Shown piece by piece: positions 30,898 through 41,731 of a stretch of 64,000 bases of DNA. Positions within the stretch are counted from its first letter, which is position 1; every line of letters begins with the position of its first letter. Location of the stretch: positions 432,591 through 496,590 of the forward strand of contig JAHDYR010000002.1 of assembly GCA_019828565.1 (NCBI GenBank), read 5' to 3'. The notes below the pieces were generated by a model that saw nothing but the letters and a program-made list of their open reading frames with translations, was not told the origin of the DNA and ran no database searches. The position numbers were made by a program, and so were the translations under genes. This stretch comes from Carpediemonas membranifera. Taxonomy: Eukaryota; Fornicata.

Positions 30898-31015
30898 GGC
30901 ACGAATCCATCATCTGCCTGAGTCCGTTGTCACCGACACCGAAGCTTCAGGATGGTGGTTTGTCTTACCGTGCACGTCACAATGCTGCCCGAGCATAACG
31001 CCGTTTATCAATTGA

Positions 31016-32440
31016 TCAGTCCTCCTCGGCCTCCTGCTCCTCGGCAGCCTCCCGCTTCCGCCTGATCTCAGCCTCGTCCTCAGCGGTTGGGTCGTTCTGC
31101 TCGTGCATGTCGACCACAGGCGTCATCAGCATCGGCACTGGAGGCAGGGGCAGCAGCTGGCGCTTGAGACCGTCGCCAATGTAGACGCAGGCGTACGTCT
31201 TGGCCTGGTTGGTCGCGACGACCATGGCGCCGGGCCACACGGTGTGTTTCAGCATCACCACCTGGCGAGCAGCACTCACCAGGCCGAGCTTCCTCATCTG
31301 CCACATGCCCTTGCCGTCCGCGGTGACTGGGCTGAGCGCGGCGGGCCTCTTGCCACGGGGGGCGAAGACGTCCTCCTCAGCGGCAGTCAGAGGGTCCTCC
31401 CAACACGCCAGGGCGGCCGCCTGACGCTTCACAGCGGCGAAGGGGTCGTCCTCGTCATCATCTTCCTCCTCCTCGGGCTCCTCCTCCTCCTCCTCAAAGG
31501 AGGACACCTTGCCGTTCTTATAAATCATGTTCCGGACATGCACCCAGGAGTCTAGTGAGTCAATGCCCTCAGTACCAAGCCACTCCTCGTCCAGCTCTGG
31601 GGCGACGGGCTCGTCAGGCTCGGCCTCGGGGTCCGTCATGTACATTCCCTTGGGGTGAACCACCGTGCTGAAGGCAATGCGGGCTAAAATGCACCTCATG
31701 TATCCAGCCTCACCCTTGTTGATGGGCAGCTTACGGCCGAGGTCGCCCGAGAGTCTGTACGCCATGTAGCGGGACTGGCACAGCATGAGCGGGGTCAGGT
31801 CGGGCAGACGCGTCCACGTCTCGAGGTCGATGGAGACAAAGTATGCGAACTCATTGAGGCCGGTACCGCGCTCGTCGGCGGCTGGAAGGCCCTTGGTGCG
31901 GGGCCCGACCTGCTTGGCCGGGGGACCGGGCGGGACGGTGGATTCAGACTCGGCAGGCTCAGCCTCCTCCTCAGCAGCCTCCTCCTCGGCTTCCTCCTCA
32001 GGCTCATCGTCATCGGGCTTGGCCTCGAGCACATAGTAGGCATAGTAGGGCTTGTTAGACGTCGCTTCCAAGCGGCCGAAGAACCGCAGATCGGAGCAGG
32101 GCTTGCTCTTCACGAACTTGTGGATGGCGACAGCGATGCGGTGGCACTCGGTCTCGGGCAGGTGGACGCCATGGCGTGAGAGCATGCCGAGCGTGTCCAT
32201 GATAGAGTCGAAGGGGACCTCTGTGGGGTCCTCTTCCTCTTCAGGCTGCTCCTGCTCTTCTTCTTCTTCGTTTTCCTCGCCTTCAGCGGGCTTCTTCTCA
32301 GCCTCCTCGGGCTCTTCGACGGGAGCGGCATTCTCGGGTTCGACAGGGTTGTTGATACGGTTCCAAAGGCTCATAATGTCGTCCTTAGACTCAACATTCA
32401 GCTGTACAACTAGACGCACAAGCTCTTGAAGCTCTTCCAT
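31016..32440 (-). CDS. Radial spoke head protein RSP4/6 (RSPH4A/RSPH6A family)
   Basis: 474 residues. The order matches the radial-spoke RSP4/6 family: N-terminal helical part, then LRFFGRLEATSNKPYYAYYV, GLNEFAYFVSIDLETWTRLP, PLMLCQSRYMAYRLSGDL, GYMRCILARIAFSTVVHPKG and DSWVHVRNMIYKNGKV. Acidic low-complexity linkers (Glu-rich at about 35-70, 140-165 and 310-330) separate these blocks. RSP4/6 proteins form the head of radial spokes facing the central pair and transmit signals to axonemal dynein. Its presence implies a motile flagellum with a 9+2 axoneme. Start ATG verified; single exon. Confidence 0.88.
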   Translation of the reverse strand: MEELQELVRLVVQLNVESKDDIMSLWNRINNPVEPENAAPVEEPEEAEKKPAEGEENEEEEEQEQPEEEEDPTEVPFDSIMDTLGMLSRHGVHLPETECHRIAVAIHKFVKSKPCSDLRFFGRLEATSNKPYYAYYVLEAKPDDDEPEEEAEEEAAEEEAEPAESESTVPPGPPAKQVGPRTKGLPAADERGTGLNEFAYFVSIDLETWTRLPDLTPLMLCQSRYMAYRLSGDLGRKLPINKGEAGYMRCILARIAFSTVVHPKGMYMTDPEAEPDEPVAPELDEEWLGTEGIDSLDSWVHVRNMIYKNGKVSSFEEEEEEPEEEEDDDEDDPFAAVKRQAAALACWEDPLTAAEEDVFAPRGKRPAALSPVTADGKGMWQMRKLGLVSAARQVVMLKHTVWPGAMVVATNQAKTYACVYIGDGLKRQLLPLPPVPMLMTPVVDMHEQNDPTAEDEAEIRRKREAAEEQEAEED

Positions 32441-32769
32441 CCTGTTGTCTTGTTCTTTCTCATGCGAAAATTCTGTTACACGAGCCTATATAACACATAT
32501 AAATGTGTCATTCGTCATGGGTCTGGGCGTCAAAGATGATGAACACGCACTGTTTTGACAATCTACCTCGGCCAGGCCGGGTGTTGAAGGCCCAACCCTG
32601 CACACCAGATGATGCTCGGGCAGCTTGACGATAGTTATCTGATGGAAAAACCAAGGATGATGTGCGGTGTGGTACATTGAAACGCCTTCTCAGGCCATTC
32701 TTAGGAATTACGTACCGGTGCGTAAATTCGTAAATCGGACAACAATCCCGATCCGAACCAAACTGCTGG
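32441..32769. other. Divergent intergenic region between RSP4/6 and the DENN gene
   Basis: No coding frame is supported. A CAAACTGC element (about 32760-32767) abuts the DENN start codon and resembles the AAACTGC motif upstream of other genes. Both flanking promoters should lie here. Confidence 0.4.
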
Positions 32770-35700
32770 ATGACGCGCTCCCATACCCGGTTATTTGAGC
32801 GCTTTGTCGTTGTTTCAGTAGGAGAAGACTTCTCAGTGGTGGAGAAGCCCGAAGACGGTTTGTTCATCCCTTTACAACCATCACACAGATTTTGTACTGA
32901 GCGATGTTCATTTCGAGCCAAAAGTGAACTTCACGTATCCTTCCGAGCATGACGACACCTTGGACACGATACCCTACCTTGCCTTCCCTCTTCCACTCCA
33001 CTTGAGCCACGATCCTATGGATCCTACGTTTCGTCCCGTTACACTCACCAACACGGACGGCGAGCGCACATACGGCGGCGTTATCAACTTCCAGCGCCGC
33101 TTGACCAGTGCTGAGATCGCTACTATCCGTCAGTGCCTGGAAGCATGGCTCCCTGAACTCGACTCCTCAGTGCCCGAAGACGACGAGCCTGAGGGCTGGT
33201 TCGATAACACACCGCCCGAGACAGAGGTCGGAGCCACTCCTGCCGCCCGGAGGCTCGAGAGCCTCTTTATGGACATCCCCTCGCCGTCGGGGCCAGACAC
33301 GAGCAGGGCAGCAGGCATAGCAAAGCAGCGCCAAGCTGCGCTCAGGGCAGCCTCCCAGTTCCTCGCCCAGCCAGTCTACGTCGGCGTCGCCATCGCCATC
33401 CAGGGCCCCGAACCGATGTTCTCGACCTTCCAGTCGACTCTCTTCGCCCTGCTCCAGTCCGTCCACTTCCCAGCCGCCCCCCACGTCCCCCTGCACACTG
33501 CCATCAAGGCCCTGGTCGACACGGTCCCCCTCCCGCCCATGGGAAAGGCGATCGTCCAGTTTCATGTGGGCGGGCAGACTGTCACTAGTGCACGACCCTC
33601 TGTGAACTCTCTGCCGATGGCTGACATCGATTATAGGGCCTTGTTCTATCTAGTGTCTATTCCACACACGCTGCAGATATTTACTGCTATTTTGCTCGAA
33701 AGAAAGGTCATTGTTGTCTCTGACCGCGTGGAGCTCCTGCCCCACTTCATAGAGGCCCTCCAGTCCCTCCTTTTCCCCTTTGAATGGCCCCACACAGTCC
33801 AACACGTCCTCCCTCCCAAGCTACACTGGATCCTCGATGCACCAGTACCCTTCCTGGTCGGCCTCACAGTCTCTGACGCAGTAGACACCCTGGGCATCGT
33901 CCCGCGTGACTCAACACCCCCTGGTGACATGCCGGACGATATGGTGGTCTTGGATTTGGATTCTGACACCCTTATTCTCCCTGAACCCCTGCCTGAGCTT
34001 CCTGAGCACGCCCGACTCAAGCTTATCACACGAATGGGAGAGGTGGCAGACGTGTACGCCCCCAGGCATCCAGACATCACCTCCATTGGAGACGCCACCC
34101 CTAGGACATATGAGGCATATTCAACCGCGACCCCGGCTGGCTCTACGGGTCGACGCAGGGGTCAGGCCGGCTCACTAACCCGCTCGTCCTCCAAGTTCGC
34201 CTCAATCAAGCGTAACTCCGCTACCAAGTCGCTCTCAAATGCTGTGGCTGGCGTGGCATCATCAGTCAGCGGCATCCGCCTCCCCCCGCCAGAGGCCACC
34301 TCCTCCGGCTACGGCCCCCTGCCCACGCCAATCCCGCTCCGCGCCCCCTCCGCCCGACCCACGTCTAGGGGCAGGCTGAGATCTGATACGGTAAGAGATT
34401 ACGGCACTGTCAGGTCGAAACCCACGGTGGAAAGGCCTATGGTTCGTCAAGTCTCGACAGTCGGCCCTGCTGCAGCAGCAAGGTCCCCCGGCCCGAGCAG
34501 GATGAGACCACAGTCCGCTGAGCGTGAGGAGCCCGACTCGGCCAAGGATACCCTCGACAGTCTGGGGTGCATTGTGGTGTCAGACGGCACTCTCCCCCTG
34601 CCCGCCACGGTCGCCTTCATTCGGCACCTAGGCGCCCTGGACATCATCGAGATGAGGTCAGCCTTCCTTCGCTTCTTCGTCTCCGTGTTACAGCGCTACC
34701 GCCACTATTTGAACGCATCAGATATCGATTCTCCGTTTGATGGGAAAGAGTTCATCGCCCAGTTCCCCGAGAAGGACAGGCCGTTCCTCAATCAGTTCAT
34801 CGAGTCAGGAATCTTCCTCCACTTTATCTCTGAGTGCATCTCTCCAGACACTCAGGCGTTTGGCCTCCTTTTCTTCGATGAGAGTATTCTCGCGAAGAAA
34901 AACCGGTCTAGGCTCAAACTCCAGAAGGCAACTACCCCCTTCCTCGCCGACACGAGCGGGGCCGTCACCAGGGTCTACCGCGCCCCCCTGCCCCGCGCCT
35001 CGTCTGAGACGCCCCCGCCCGGCTGGCCCAGCCACATCCCAGCAATCGAAGACGAAGAAGAAGAAAGGAACGGCGGTGATCAGGACCCCGTGGATCTCTC
35101 AGTGCTCAACACAGAGATGGTGCTGTGTGTTAACGGCGAAGACGCTGGGGCACCGGAGCTGACGTTCGTTTCTGACCAACACAACCCATCCGCATTCAGA
35201 ACTAAGCCTAAGCGCCGCTCAGCGCTGTCTAGAGCGGACTCAGCGGCCACATTCGCTTCGTACACGAGCGAAAGGACCGAGCTCCGTCATCTCGAGGCGC
35301 CCATCCCGGAGAAACCCAAGACGAAACGGCCGTCGAAGAAAGACGCCAGGCACTCCTCTGCCGCTCTCATCCAGCGCGTGTACCGCACACACAGAGAACG
35401 TGCAGCCTACCTCGCCCTGCGTGAGGCTACCCTCAAGGCCCAGACGTTGTACCGTGGCAGGTCAGCCAGGGTGCAGTATATGGCCATGCAGAGGGCAGCG
35501 GTCATCGTACACGCACAGGCACGCTGCTTCGTGGCTCGGCGCAGGTTCCTCGAGCAAAAGAGAGCCGCTACTACGCTCCAGGCGACTGCTCGCATGCTTG
35601 TTGTCAGAAGGGAGTTCGTTGCCACACGCAGTGCCGCCATCACGGTCGAGGCAGCCATCCGCGGCTTCCTGGCCAAGAAGCACACCCAGCCCATCATCGC

Positions 35701-36187
35701 CCAGGCCGTCAAGGCGGGCGTGGTGTCGCTATCCGACATCTGGACCGAGTCTGGTGTCAACTTAGCACACCGGGCCGAGTTTGTCTTCAGCGTTGTCTTC
35801 TCTACCGCGTTCCTTGTCACGATCCGGAAGGAGATGGACGCTTGTGCCGACTGGGCTGGCAATGTGTCCTCTGAGAAGAAGGCGTTGTATAAGCAGCTGA
35901 GGAAGGAACGGCAGAAGAAGGGCGCTGCCGCCACGGTTGATAGAGTTTTCGCAGCCTATGGCATCAACGTGGCCGGAAAGAAGCGCAAGAAGCAGCTCTT
36001 CGCCGCCCTCTTCGCCGCCGAGACTGACGGCACCTTCGTTGCCTCTGCCAACGAGCGCTTGTTCAAGGGCAAACTGGGTGCGGTCGAAGTCTCTTATCGT
36101 ATGCTGAAGCTCTCAGCCACTGTCATCCGGTGGAGCTCGATGCTTTGTGACATCGAACATGCACTGGTCGACGTGGAGCAGCCTTGA
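32770..36187 (+). CDS. DENN-domain protein with IQ motifs (putative Rab GEF), two exons
   Basis: Modelled as join(32770..32857,32889..36187), 1128 residues. Exon 1 encodes RLFERFVVVSVGEDFSVVEK. Removing a 31-nt intron joins it to the rest of the u-DENN (KVNFTYPSEHDDTL, FPLPLHLSHDP, NTDGERTYGGVINF). The core DENN lies at about 280-350 (SIPHTLQIFTAILLERKVIV, VSDRVELLPHFIEALQSLLF) and d-DENN at about 600-690. Several IQ-type motifs follow at about 855-965 (AALIQRVYRTHRERA, KAQTLYRGRSARVQ), then a helical C-terminus. DENN proteins act as nucleotide-exchange factors for Rab GTPases. The IQ tract suggests calmodulin or centrin binding, so Ca2+-linked regulation is an inference. Starting at the first ATG of exon 2 (33017) would cut into the u-DENN domain. 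Confidence 0.8.
32858..32888 (+). other. Predicted spliceosomal intron in the DENN gene, 31 nt
   Basis: Donor GTTTGT, acceptor end ATCACACAG, phase 1. Removal links the conserved u-DENN N-terminus (ERFVVVSV) in frame with PKVNFTYPSEHDD. Confidence 0.75.
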
Positions 36188-36258
36188 GTTTGTAAAAATA
36201 GTTCAATGCCGCGATTTGTTTATATATATGTTACGGTTATGTAAATATGTATACGACG

Positions 36259-39200
36259 CTAAGACACGGGCAGCCATCCCAACAGAGCCTGCCTCAGCGC
36301 TAACAGGTCCCTATCAAGCGTGCCTACGTTCCTATATCTGAACAGCTTGGCCATGGCTCCCGATCCGCTCACCCTGAGAGGGTCGGCGCCGGTAATAGCC
36401 GAAATGACTCCAGACATAAACATGACATGCTCTCTAACCACATCCCAAGGGTTTGCAGCGGACACAAGGCGTGCATCCAGCCTGTCCAGCAAGTCTCGGA
36501 GGTTGTTGGCATGCGCGGTCTGTCCATTGCTGGACATGTGAGTGATGATGTCAGCAATGGTAGGCTTGAGATCGTCGATGTGGAACTTGGCGATACGGAG
36601 AACGGTGAGGTCTTGGGCCTCGTCTACGATGTCTACGGACGCCAGTCTGGCGAGACCGAGACCGGAGGCCAAGAGAGCACCGAGTGCTGCGTCGAGACTC
36701 ACACCAGGCTCGCGCACAGCGTCAAGAGCTGCCTCATAAAGCTGGATAGCGGGAACGTGCGCTGCAGGCTCACCCAATACGAGTCCTAAAAATGCGATGA
36801 ACTCCGCCTGAGTCAAATGTGCAGAAGTCGCCACGCGGTCAAAGAGCTCTTGGGCTTGACGCCTGGCCCTGACCATGGCGCCGCGGTACGCCATAACCAG
36901 CAGGTGGAGGAATACGAAGATATCTATGCGACGGGCAATGGAGGGCCTGGCTGTCTTCTGAGCCCTGGTTGCTGAGTCGGGGATGGTCTCGGTCACGTCA
37001 ACAGAGGCTGCGGCAGCCACACGGCTCGCTTCTTCAGCCACACCTTCGCCGAATATTCCAAGTGTTGCGTGTACCACGAAAGTAGCTCTGATCAGGTCAA
37101 TGTGGATCGACTTGCTCGGGTCTCTGTCGCTGGGCACCATGACACCAACCGGGGCACGCTCAGTGAGGGCTAGGGCGTGCAGAGCGAATGCCTGCATGTC
37201 TAGCGGCCACAGTCCGAGCAGAATGTCGTGGAAGGTGGAGATCTCCGGCGTTCGATCCTTATACTGCGAAACTGTGGCGAGGAGTGAGAGGATGTGCTGG
37301 TCAACGAGCTGCTTGAGGCCGTACTTGGCGGTGACAACCTCTAGATAAAAGTCGTCGAGAGAAGATGTGATCTGAGACAAATCAAAGGCGAGATAATCAG
37401 CCTGAATCTTAGATTGAAGTAAATCTCGGATCACCTTGATTAGCCACTGTTTGGGCTTAGCTGATCGCTTGCCGGGCTTGGTCGTGATAAACTGCTTCAG
37501 CTTCGACTGGGCCAAGAGGTTGTTCGTGTTCTCCTGGCGGTGCTTCGAGGCCTGTAAAAGAGCAGTGAAGCGGCGAACCCTGGCGGCAAGAGGGCTCCCG
37601 GCCGGCACATTGTCTCCAATACCGTTCTCGAGCGGCAATGACCGGTGGATCGAAGCTGCCTTAAACTGCACCGTTCTTGGGTCGACTGCGAGGATACCCG
37701 CGGGGTTGCCTGGTACAGGGAGAGCGTTGGGGTCTGAAGAGATAGGGTCGAGTGGGGCACCGTATTTGTCCAATATGCGTTCAACACCGCCTCCGTTGGT
37801 CTTCTTCGCAGCGATCCTCGCGAGACCAAATCCGGGTTTGATCGCTGGAGGAATCTGCGTGGTTCCCTTGAGCAAGAAGTTCTGTGCCTGCGACGGCTCC
37901 TCCGATGCCGATGTGTGCGCGCTACTCGCCCTCCGTCTCGGGCTACGGGAGGTGGGTGGGGTGCCCTGGGCTGAAAGAGCTCCTGCCCCGCCCGTGTGGG
38001 AGATCCGCTTGGGGGTAGATACAGAGCGGCGGCCTGTACCCTTGCCTCTGGGCGATAGGGCTAGGCTGAGTCGGCGGTTGTTGTCGAGAGCAGCAGAAGT
38101 GTCGTTGTCCTCAGCGGCGTCAGTGACTGCCAAGTGGACCTGGATGCTCTTACGACGATACTTTGGCCCGTCCTCACTGATTGAAGCAAGCGGGACTGTG
38201 TTCGAGTACGAAGGCGTGGGCTGGTCGTCCATGGGTAGAGAGAGCGCGCTGACCACGTCTGAGCCCGTATCGGCCCCACTGTCCATCCCTGTAGCCGACC
38301 CGGTTTCAGTGGTGTACCCTCCGTCGTCAGACATGGCAGCACACTCACCCTCGTCATCAGACGCCTCAGCACTACCCGTGAGAGTGTGATCAACGCCACT
38401 GAGCCCCCCCATGTCAACCGGGACCGGCGAGGTCGGGTTAGAGGTCACTGAGTGCAGGGCTATCGAGGGTATGGGGGCGGGGGTCTCGGGCTTGGTGACT
38501 GCGGCGGGTTGGGTGATGGCGGGCAGCACCGCGTCGGCCCCTCTGCTGCGGGGCATGCACCCCCCGACCCGCTCCAGCTCGGCGCGTGGCTGTCTAGTGC
38601 GTACAACCTCCTTCACCACGTCCGTCTGGGTCTCTGCGTCGTGTCTCAGGACGAGCACGCTCTTCCTCCTCCTCCGTTCCACCTCAAGCCGGTCCGTCGT
38701 GTCCAGAACCGTTGTCATGTCCCCGGTGAGCCGCATAGGGCCAGTAGACTCTTCTACAGCCACCGCCTCAGGAGTAAATGTCACCGGGTTGACTCGCTGA
38801 CTCTCGGCACGACTCGACTCGACTGTGACTATGAGTTCCGGCACATCCATGCCGGCCATTGCTCTGGACCTTGACCTGGGCCCTGGTACGGTGGGGCTGG
38901 GCTGGTCGTCGGGCTGGGGGGAGGAGAGCACGGGGGTGGGGTCCTCGTCGGGGTCGGCGGGCTTGGCCTTAGGCCGGATGCTGCGGCGGCGGCGGCGGCG
39001 GGAGTGCGCTGGCTTCTTCTTGGGGGATGCCGGCTCCTTCTTCTTCTCAACCTCCCCAACCTCTGCCTCGGCCTCAGGTTCCTGCTCGGCGTCGGACTCC
39101 GAGAGCACGGAGTCTACCTGATCGACGGGCTCGGCCTCCTCCGTCTGAACCTCGGTCACTGTGAGCGTGGGGGCGGCTGTAGTGCTGGCATCCCGCATAA

Positions 39201-39981
39201 CAACGGTGAGCCGGGCAATCAGGCTCTCCACGTCCACCTCGGGGACGAACTCGCTCGCCTCCATGCCTTCAGCCGCCACTGCTGCCCGCTGGAAGTTAAT
39301 GCGGGCAAGCCAGGCGTCTCTCTCCTTCTCTATACGCGCAGTGATCGCGTTGGTCCTTTCCCGCTGGGACTTGAAGGTAATGTGATACGCCTCGAGCTCC
39401 TCCTGGGCATGCTGGCTCTCCCTCTGCAGCTTCTCTACCTGACCCTGCAGCTTCCTCTGCACGTCGTCGGCTACCACGAGTCTTTCAGTCTGGCTGGTCA
39501 TCTTGGTCTTCGTATCCTCCATGCGGCGGCGAAGGAGCTTGTTCTCTGCCTTAAGGTCCTTTGCAAGGGCCATGGCTGCGTTCAGGTCGTACTCGAAGTG
39601 CTTGATGACCCGCGGGACAGACAGGAGAAGCTTGGAGTAGCGGGTTCTTAGCAGGCTGAGGATGGCGCCCTTCTCTGCCATCTCTGAGCCTGAGAGATCG
39701 ATGAACTTGGCAAACACGCGGTCATTCACTTCATTCTCATCGTCGGCGATTGCTGAGAGCTTAAACAGGGCCGAGTTTCTGTCAGCAAGAGCATCTTTCA
39801 ACCTCTCATCAGATTGGGCTGCATAGCCTTCCAGCTCGCTGATGAGCTCTCTAAGTTGTGCCCGCTTCTCCCTCGAAGGTACCATGACCTTGTCAGACGA
39901 CATTTCGCGGGTGTGTTTGGATGTTCGTGCTTTGGGCAAATGTGGCAAAACCCCCGACTTTGCCCAGCACCTGGTAGACAT
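36259..39981 (-). CDS. Large coiled-coil protein with disordered centre
   Basis: 1240 residues from ATG 39981; an alternative start is ATG 39903. Residues about 30-245 are heptad-rich coiled coil (REKRAQLRELISELEGYAAQ, then AENKLLRRRMEDTKTKMTSQ). Residues about 265-750 are acidic, Ser/Pro-rich and disordered, with a basic SRRRRRRSIRPKAK patch. The last 400 residues are helical and well packed (SIHIDLIRATFVVHATLGIF, RRIDIFVFLHLLVMAYRGAM) and may form a folded domain. No family recognised. The shape suggests a cytoskeletal, basal-body or flagellar scaffold. The product shares no repeats with the coiled-coil giant at 49.4 kb. Single exon. Confidence 0.65.
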   Translation of the reverse strand: MSTRCWAKSGVLPHLPKARTSKHTREMSSDKVMVPSREKRAQLRELISELEGYAAQSDERLKDALADRNSALFKLSAIADDENEVNDRVFAKFIDLSGSEMAEKGAILSLLRTRYSKLLLSVPRVIKHFEYDLNAAMALAKDLKAENKLLRRRMEDTKTKMTSQTERLVVADDVQRKLQGQVEKLQRESQHAQEELEAYHITFKSQRERTNAITARIEKERDAWLARINFQRAAVAAEGMEASEFVPEVDVESLIARLTVVMRDASTTAAPTLTVTEVQTEEAEPVDQVDSVLSESDAEQEPEAEAEVGEVEKKKEPASPKKKPAHSRRRRRRSIRPKAKPADPDEDPTPVLSSPQPDDQPSPTVPGPRSRSRAMAGMDVPELIVTVESSRAESQRVNPVTFTPEAVAVEESTGPMRLTGDMTTVLDTTDRLEVERRRRKSVLVLRHDAETQTDVVKEVVRTRQPRAELERVGGCMPRSRGADAVLPAITQPAAVTKPETPAPIPSIALHSVTSNPTSPVPVDMGGLSGVDHTLTGSAEASDDEGECAAMSDDGGYTTETGSATGMDSGADTGSDVVSALSLPMDDQPTPSYSNTVPLASISEDGPKYRRKSIQVHLAVTDAAEDNDTSAALDNNRRLSLALSPRGKGTGRRSVSTPKRISHTGGAGALSAQGTPPTSRSPRRRASSAHTSASEEPSQAQNFLLKGTTQIPPAIKPGFGLARIAAKKTNGGGVERILDKYGAPLDPISSDPNALPVPGNPAGILAVDPRTVQFKAASIHRSLPLENGIGDNVPAGSPLAARVRRFTALLQASKHRQENTNNLLAQSKLKQFITTKPGKRSAKPKQWLIKVIRDLLQSKIQADYLAFDLSQITSSLDDFYLEVVTAKYGLKQLVDQHILSLLATVSQYKDRTPEISTFHDILLGLWPLDMQAFALHALALTERAPVGVMVPSDRDPSKSIHIDLIRATFVVHATLGIFGEGVAEEASRVAAAASVDVTETIPDSATRAQKTARPSIARRIDIFVFLHLLVMAYRGAMVRARRQAQELFDRVATSAHLTQAEFIAFLGLVLGEPAAHVPAIQLYEAALDAVREPGVSLDAALGALLASGLGLARLASVDIVDEAQDLTVLRIAKFHIDDLKPTIADIITHMSSNGQTAHANNLRDLLDRLDARLVSAANPWDVVREHVMFMSGVISAITGADPLRVSGSGAMAKLFRYRNVGTLDRDLLALRQALLGWLPVS

Positions 39982-40921
39982 GCCTTGAGTGCGCGAGTGA
40001 CACCGCCAGTGCTATTTGAATGACCCAGGGTGGACAGAGGTTGGATGCCTGTGATTGTGGGGTCACTAGTCTGCTGCTGCTTCGCCAGGGTTGGGCACAG
40101 AGATTAAGTAATGCGCCTCACTCTGGGATGATATCCTCCTCGTCGACGTCGACCCATGGACTCCGGGCGCCAGAGAAGGGTCAACTGCATTGTAAACTGA
40201 CATTGACTCCGGCCCGTGCCTGGTCCGAGTCTCCTTCCGTTATAAATCACAGTTCAACGCGACTGCCGTCAGGAAGGCTTGAGAATGGTACAGGAGTAGT
40301 CCCATGCGTGATGCCCTAGAGAGTATGAACTGAGCACCACGCCACATGGCACAAACTGATTACCGTGTCAGAAAGAAAGAAATTTACGTTTGCCTGGTAT
40401 CAGGCCCCGAACTGCTGAGTACCGTGTCACTTTCCTGCCAGCTGCGGTATCATCCCAGTCGACCTCGGATTAACATATGACGGAGAATGGCGCGACTTAC
40501 ACATCTATCGGTGTCGAGACGCTCGGGAGTCATACTAATCAACTGTATGAACTTTAAGTCGTAAAATTGCTTCTACAATAGTGACGCGGTCGACTCGCAC
40601 AACCCCACCAAATCATGCATTGCATACTGTCCACACAAGCCGGACGTGGCCCGCTGATGCTGTGCTCCCAGTCGCACAGCCCAGTAACCTATCAGACGCA
40701 GCTATTCTCTGAGCCGATGAGTCAACTTCATCCAGGGCCGGGCACCGTGTCACAGAATCTTCACATTTTGCAGTCGGACACGTCATAACCCGAATCCCAC
40801 ACACAGAGAGAAGCTGCACGCATGACATGTGGGTAGACCACTGTTGGAGTCGCAGACTCTCAAAAATAAAAACAAAAATGAAACCGACGACACCGAAACA
40901 TTTTATATCAGCCACCCCCAC
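39982..40921. other. Intergenic region holding only a family relic
   Basis: Apart from the RCC1-like 3' relic (40126-40294) I see no gene in this 940-bp gap. The frames present have no domain-like composition, and no tRNA or structured RNA is evident. Confidence 0.5.
40126..40294 (+). pseudogene. 3'-end relic of an RCC1-like family gene
   Basis: The segment reads VDVDPWTPGAREGSTAL then TAA, against VDVDPWTPGAEESTEL and stop in copy 1. It continues into the same 3' flank (ACATTGACTCC, GGTCCGAGTCT, AACGCGACTGCCGTC). Homology begins abruptly only about 70 bp before the stop codon. The rest of the gene is missing, so this is a truncated duplicate. Confidence 0.75.
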
Positions 40922-41731
40922 TCATCCCCTGACCCGGGACGCCACAGCACCCACCGCCCGCTTCACCAGTGATATCTTGCCCGGCACCGAGTCCCCTGTC
41001 GCCAAGGCAATTAGTAGGATTCTCTGGAGTCCAAAGTGAGCTAAGAGGAGGAAGAGGAGAACATAGTTGCAGTTGGTGTGGCATGACACCATCCACCCGT
41101 ACTTGGCGGGGTAGAACACACCCAGGCCGAAGATCATGGCGCCCTGGGAAAAGACGACCTGGATTTCAGTCCGTTCGCCCCGGGTTAGGGATAGAACAAG
41201 GACGGCGCCCACCACGACCATGTCGGCAATAGAGGCGTGGTGCGAGCAGACTATGAAGGAGTAGTACATGGCTGTGACGATGACGATACGGGCTTCCGTT
41301 GACCGTGTTGAGGCGAGACGGACGGCTAGAGGAAGCGAGACCAGGAATGGAAGCAGCGCGAAGATGGCGACGAACATGGGGCCGTATTCGCGGAAGACGT
41401 GGAGCAGGAGGACCCATCTCAGGGAGAAGGAGGGCTCAAGAGGCATGGTGACGGGGAAAAGGGCGTCAGTAGAGGATGGGAGGCTCGGGCTGGTGAGTAT
41501 ACGGACGAGCGTGGGGATGTATGAGTGCATGTAGCATGAAACAACGGCTGGGACCGCCGCAGCGGCGTTGGCAAGAGGGTGGTCGAGCGAAATGAGCAAA
41601 AGGGCAGCAACGATGAGAGACAACGGGATAAGCGTCGCATATGTTGCTTCCTCTATTCCATATTCAATAACAAACTGTTCCAACGCAGCGGCTGCGAGGA
41701 AACTGAGGAGAATGCCGACAGCACCCTTCAT
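40922..41731 (-). CDS. PIGU: GPI transamidase subunit PIG-U-like (short)
   Basis: 269 residues from ATG 41731; strongly hydrophobic, with six or more transmembrane segments. The block PSFSLRWVLLLHVFREYGPM, then FVAIFALLPFLVSLPLAVRL, aligns with the PIG-U signature region (human [20 protein letters not shown] and following IPLAIKL). The later HTNCNYVLLFLLLAHFGLQR matches the conserved segment before the last helix. PIG-U is a multispanning ER subunit of the GPI transamidase that attaches proteins to GPI anchors. Human PIG-U is about 435 residues, so this form lacks the N-terminal third; a missed exon cannot be excluded. It is divergent from CFAP99, 96 bp apart. Confidence 0.55.
   Translation of the reverse strand: MKGAVGILLSFLAAAALEQFVIEYGIEEATYATLIPLSLIVAALLLISLDHPLANAAAAVPAVVSCYMHSYIPTLVRILTSPSLPSSTDALFPVTMPLEPSFSLRWVLLLHVFREYGPMFVAIFALLPFLVSLPLAVRLASTRSTEARIVIVTAMYYSFIVCSHHASIADMVVVGAVLVLSLTRGERTEIQVVFSQGAMIFGLGVFYPAKYGWMVSCHTNCNYVLLFLLLAHFGLQRILLIALATGDSVPGKISLVKRAVGAVASRVRG

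Noticed and set aside
40613-40921. A 102-codon minus-strand frame in the large gap
   Set aside because: No ATG-led, domain-like or compositionally convincing protein; neighbouring third-position GC is not matched.
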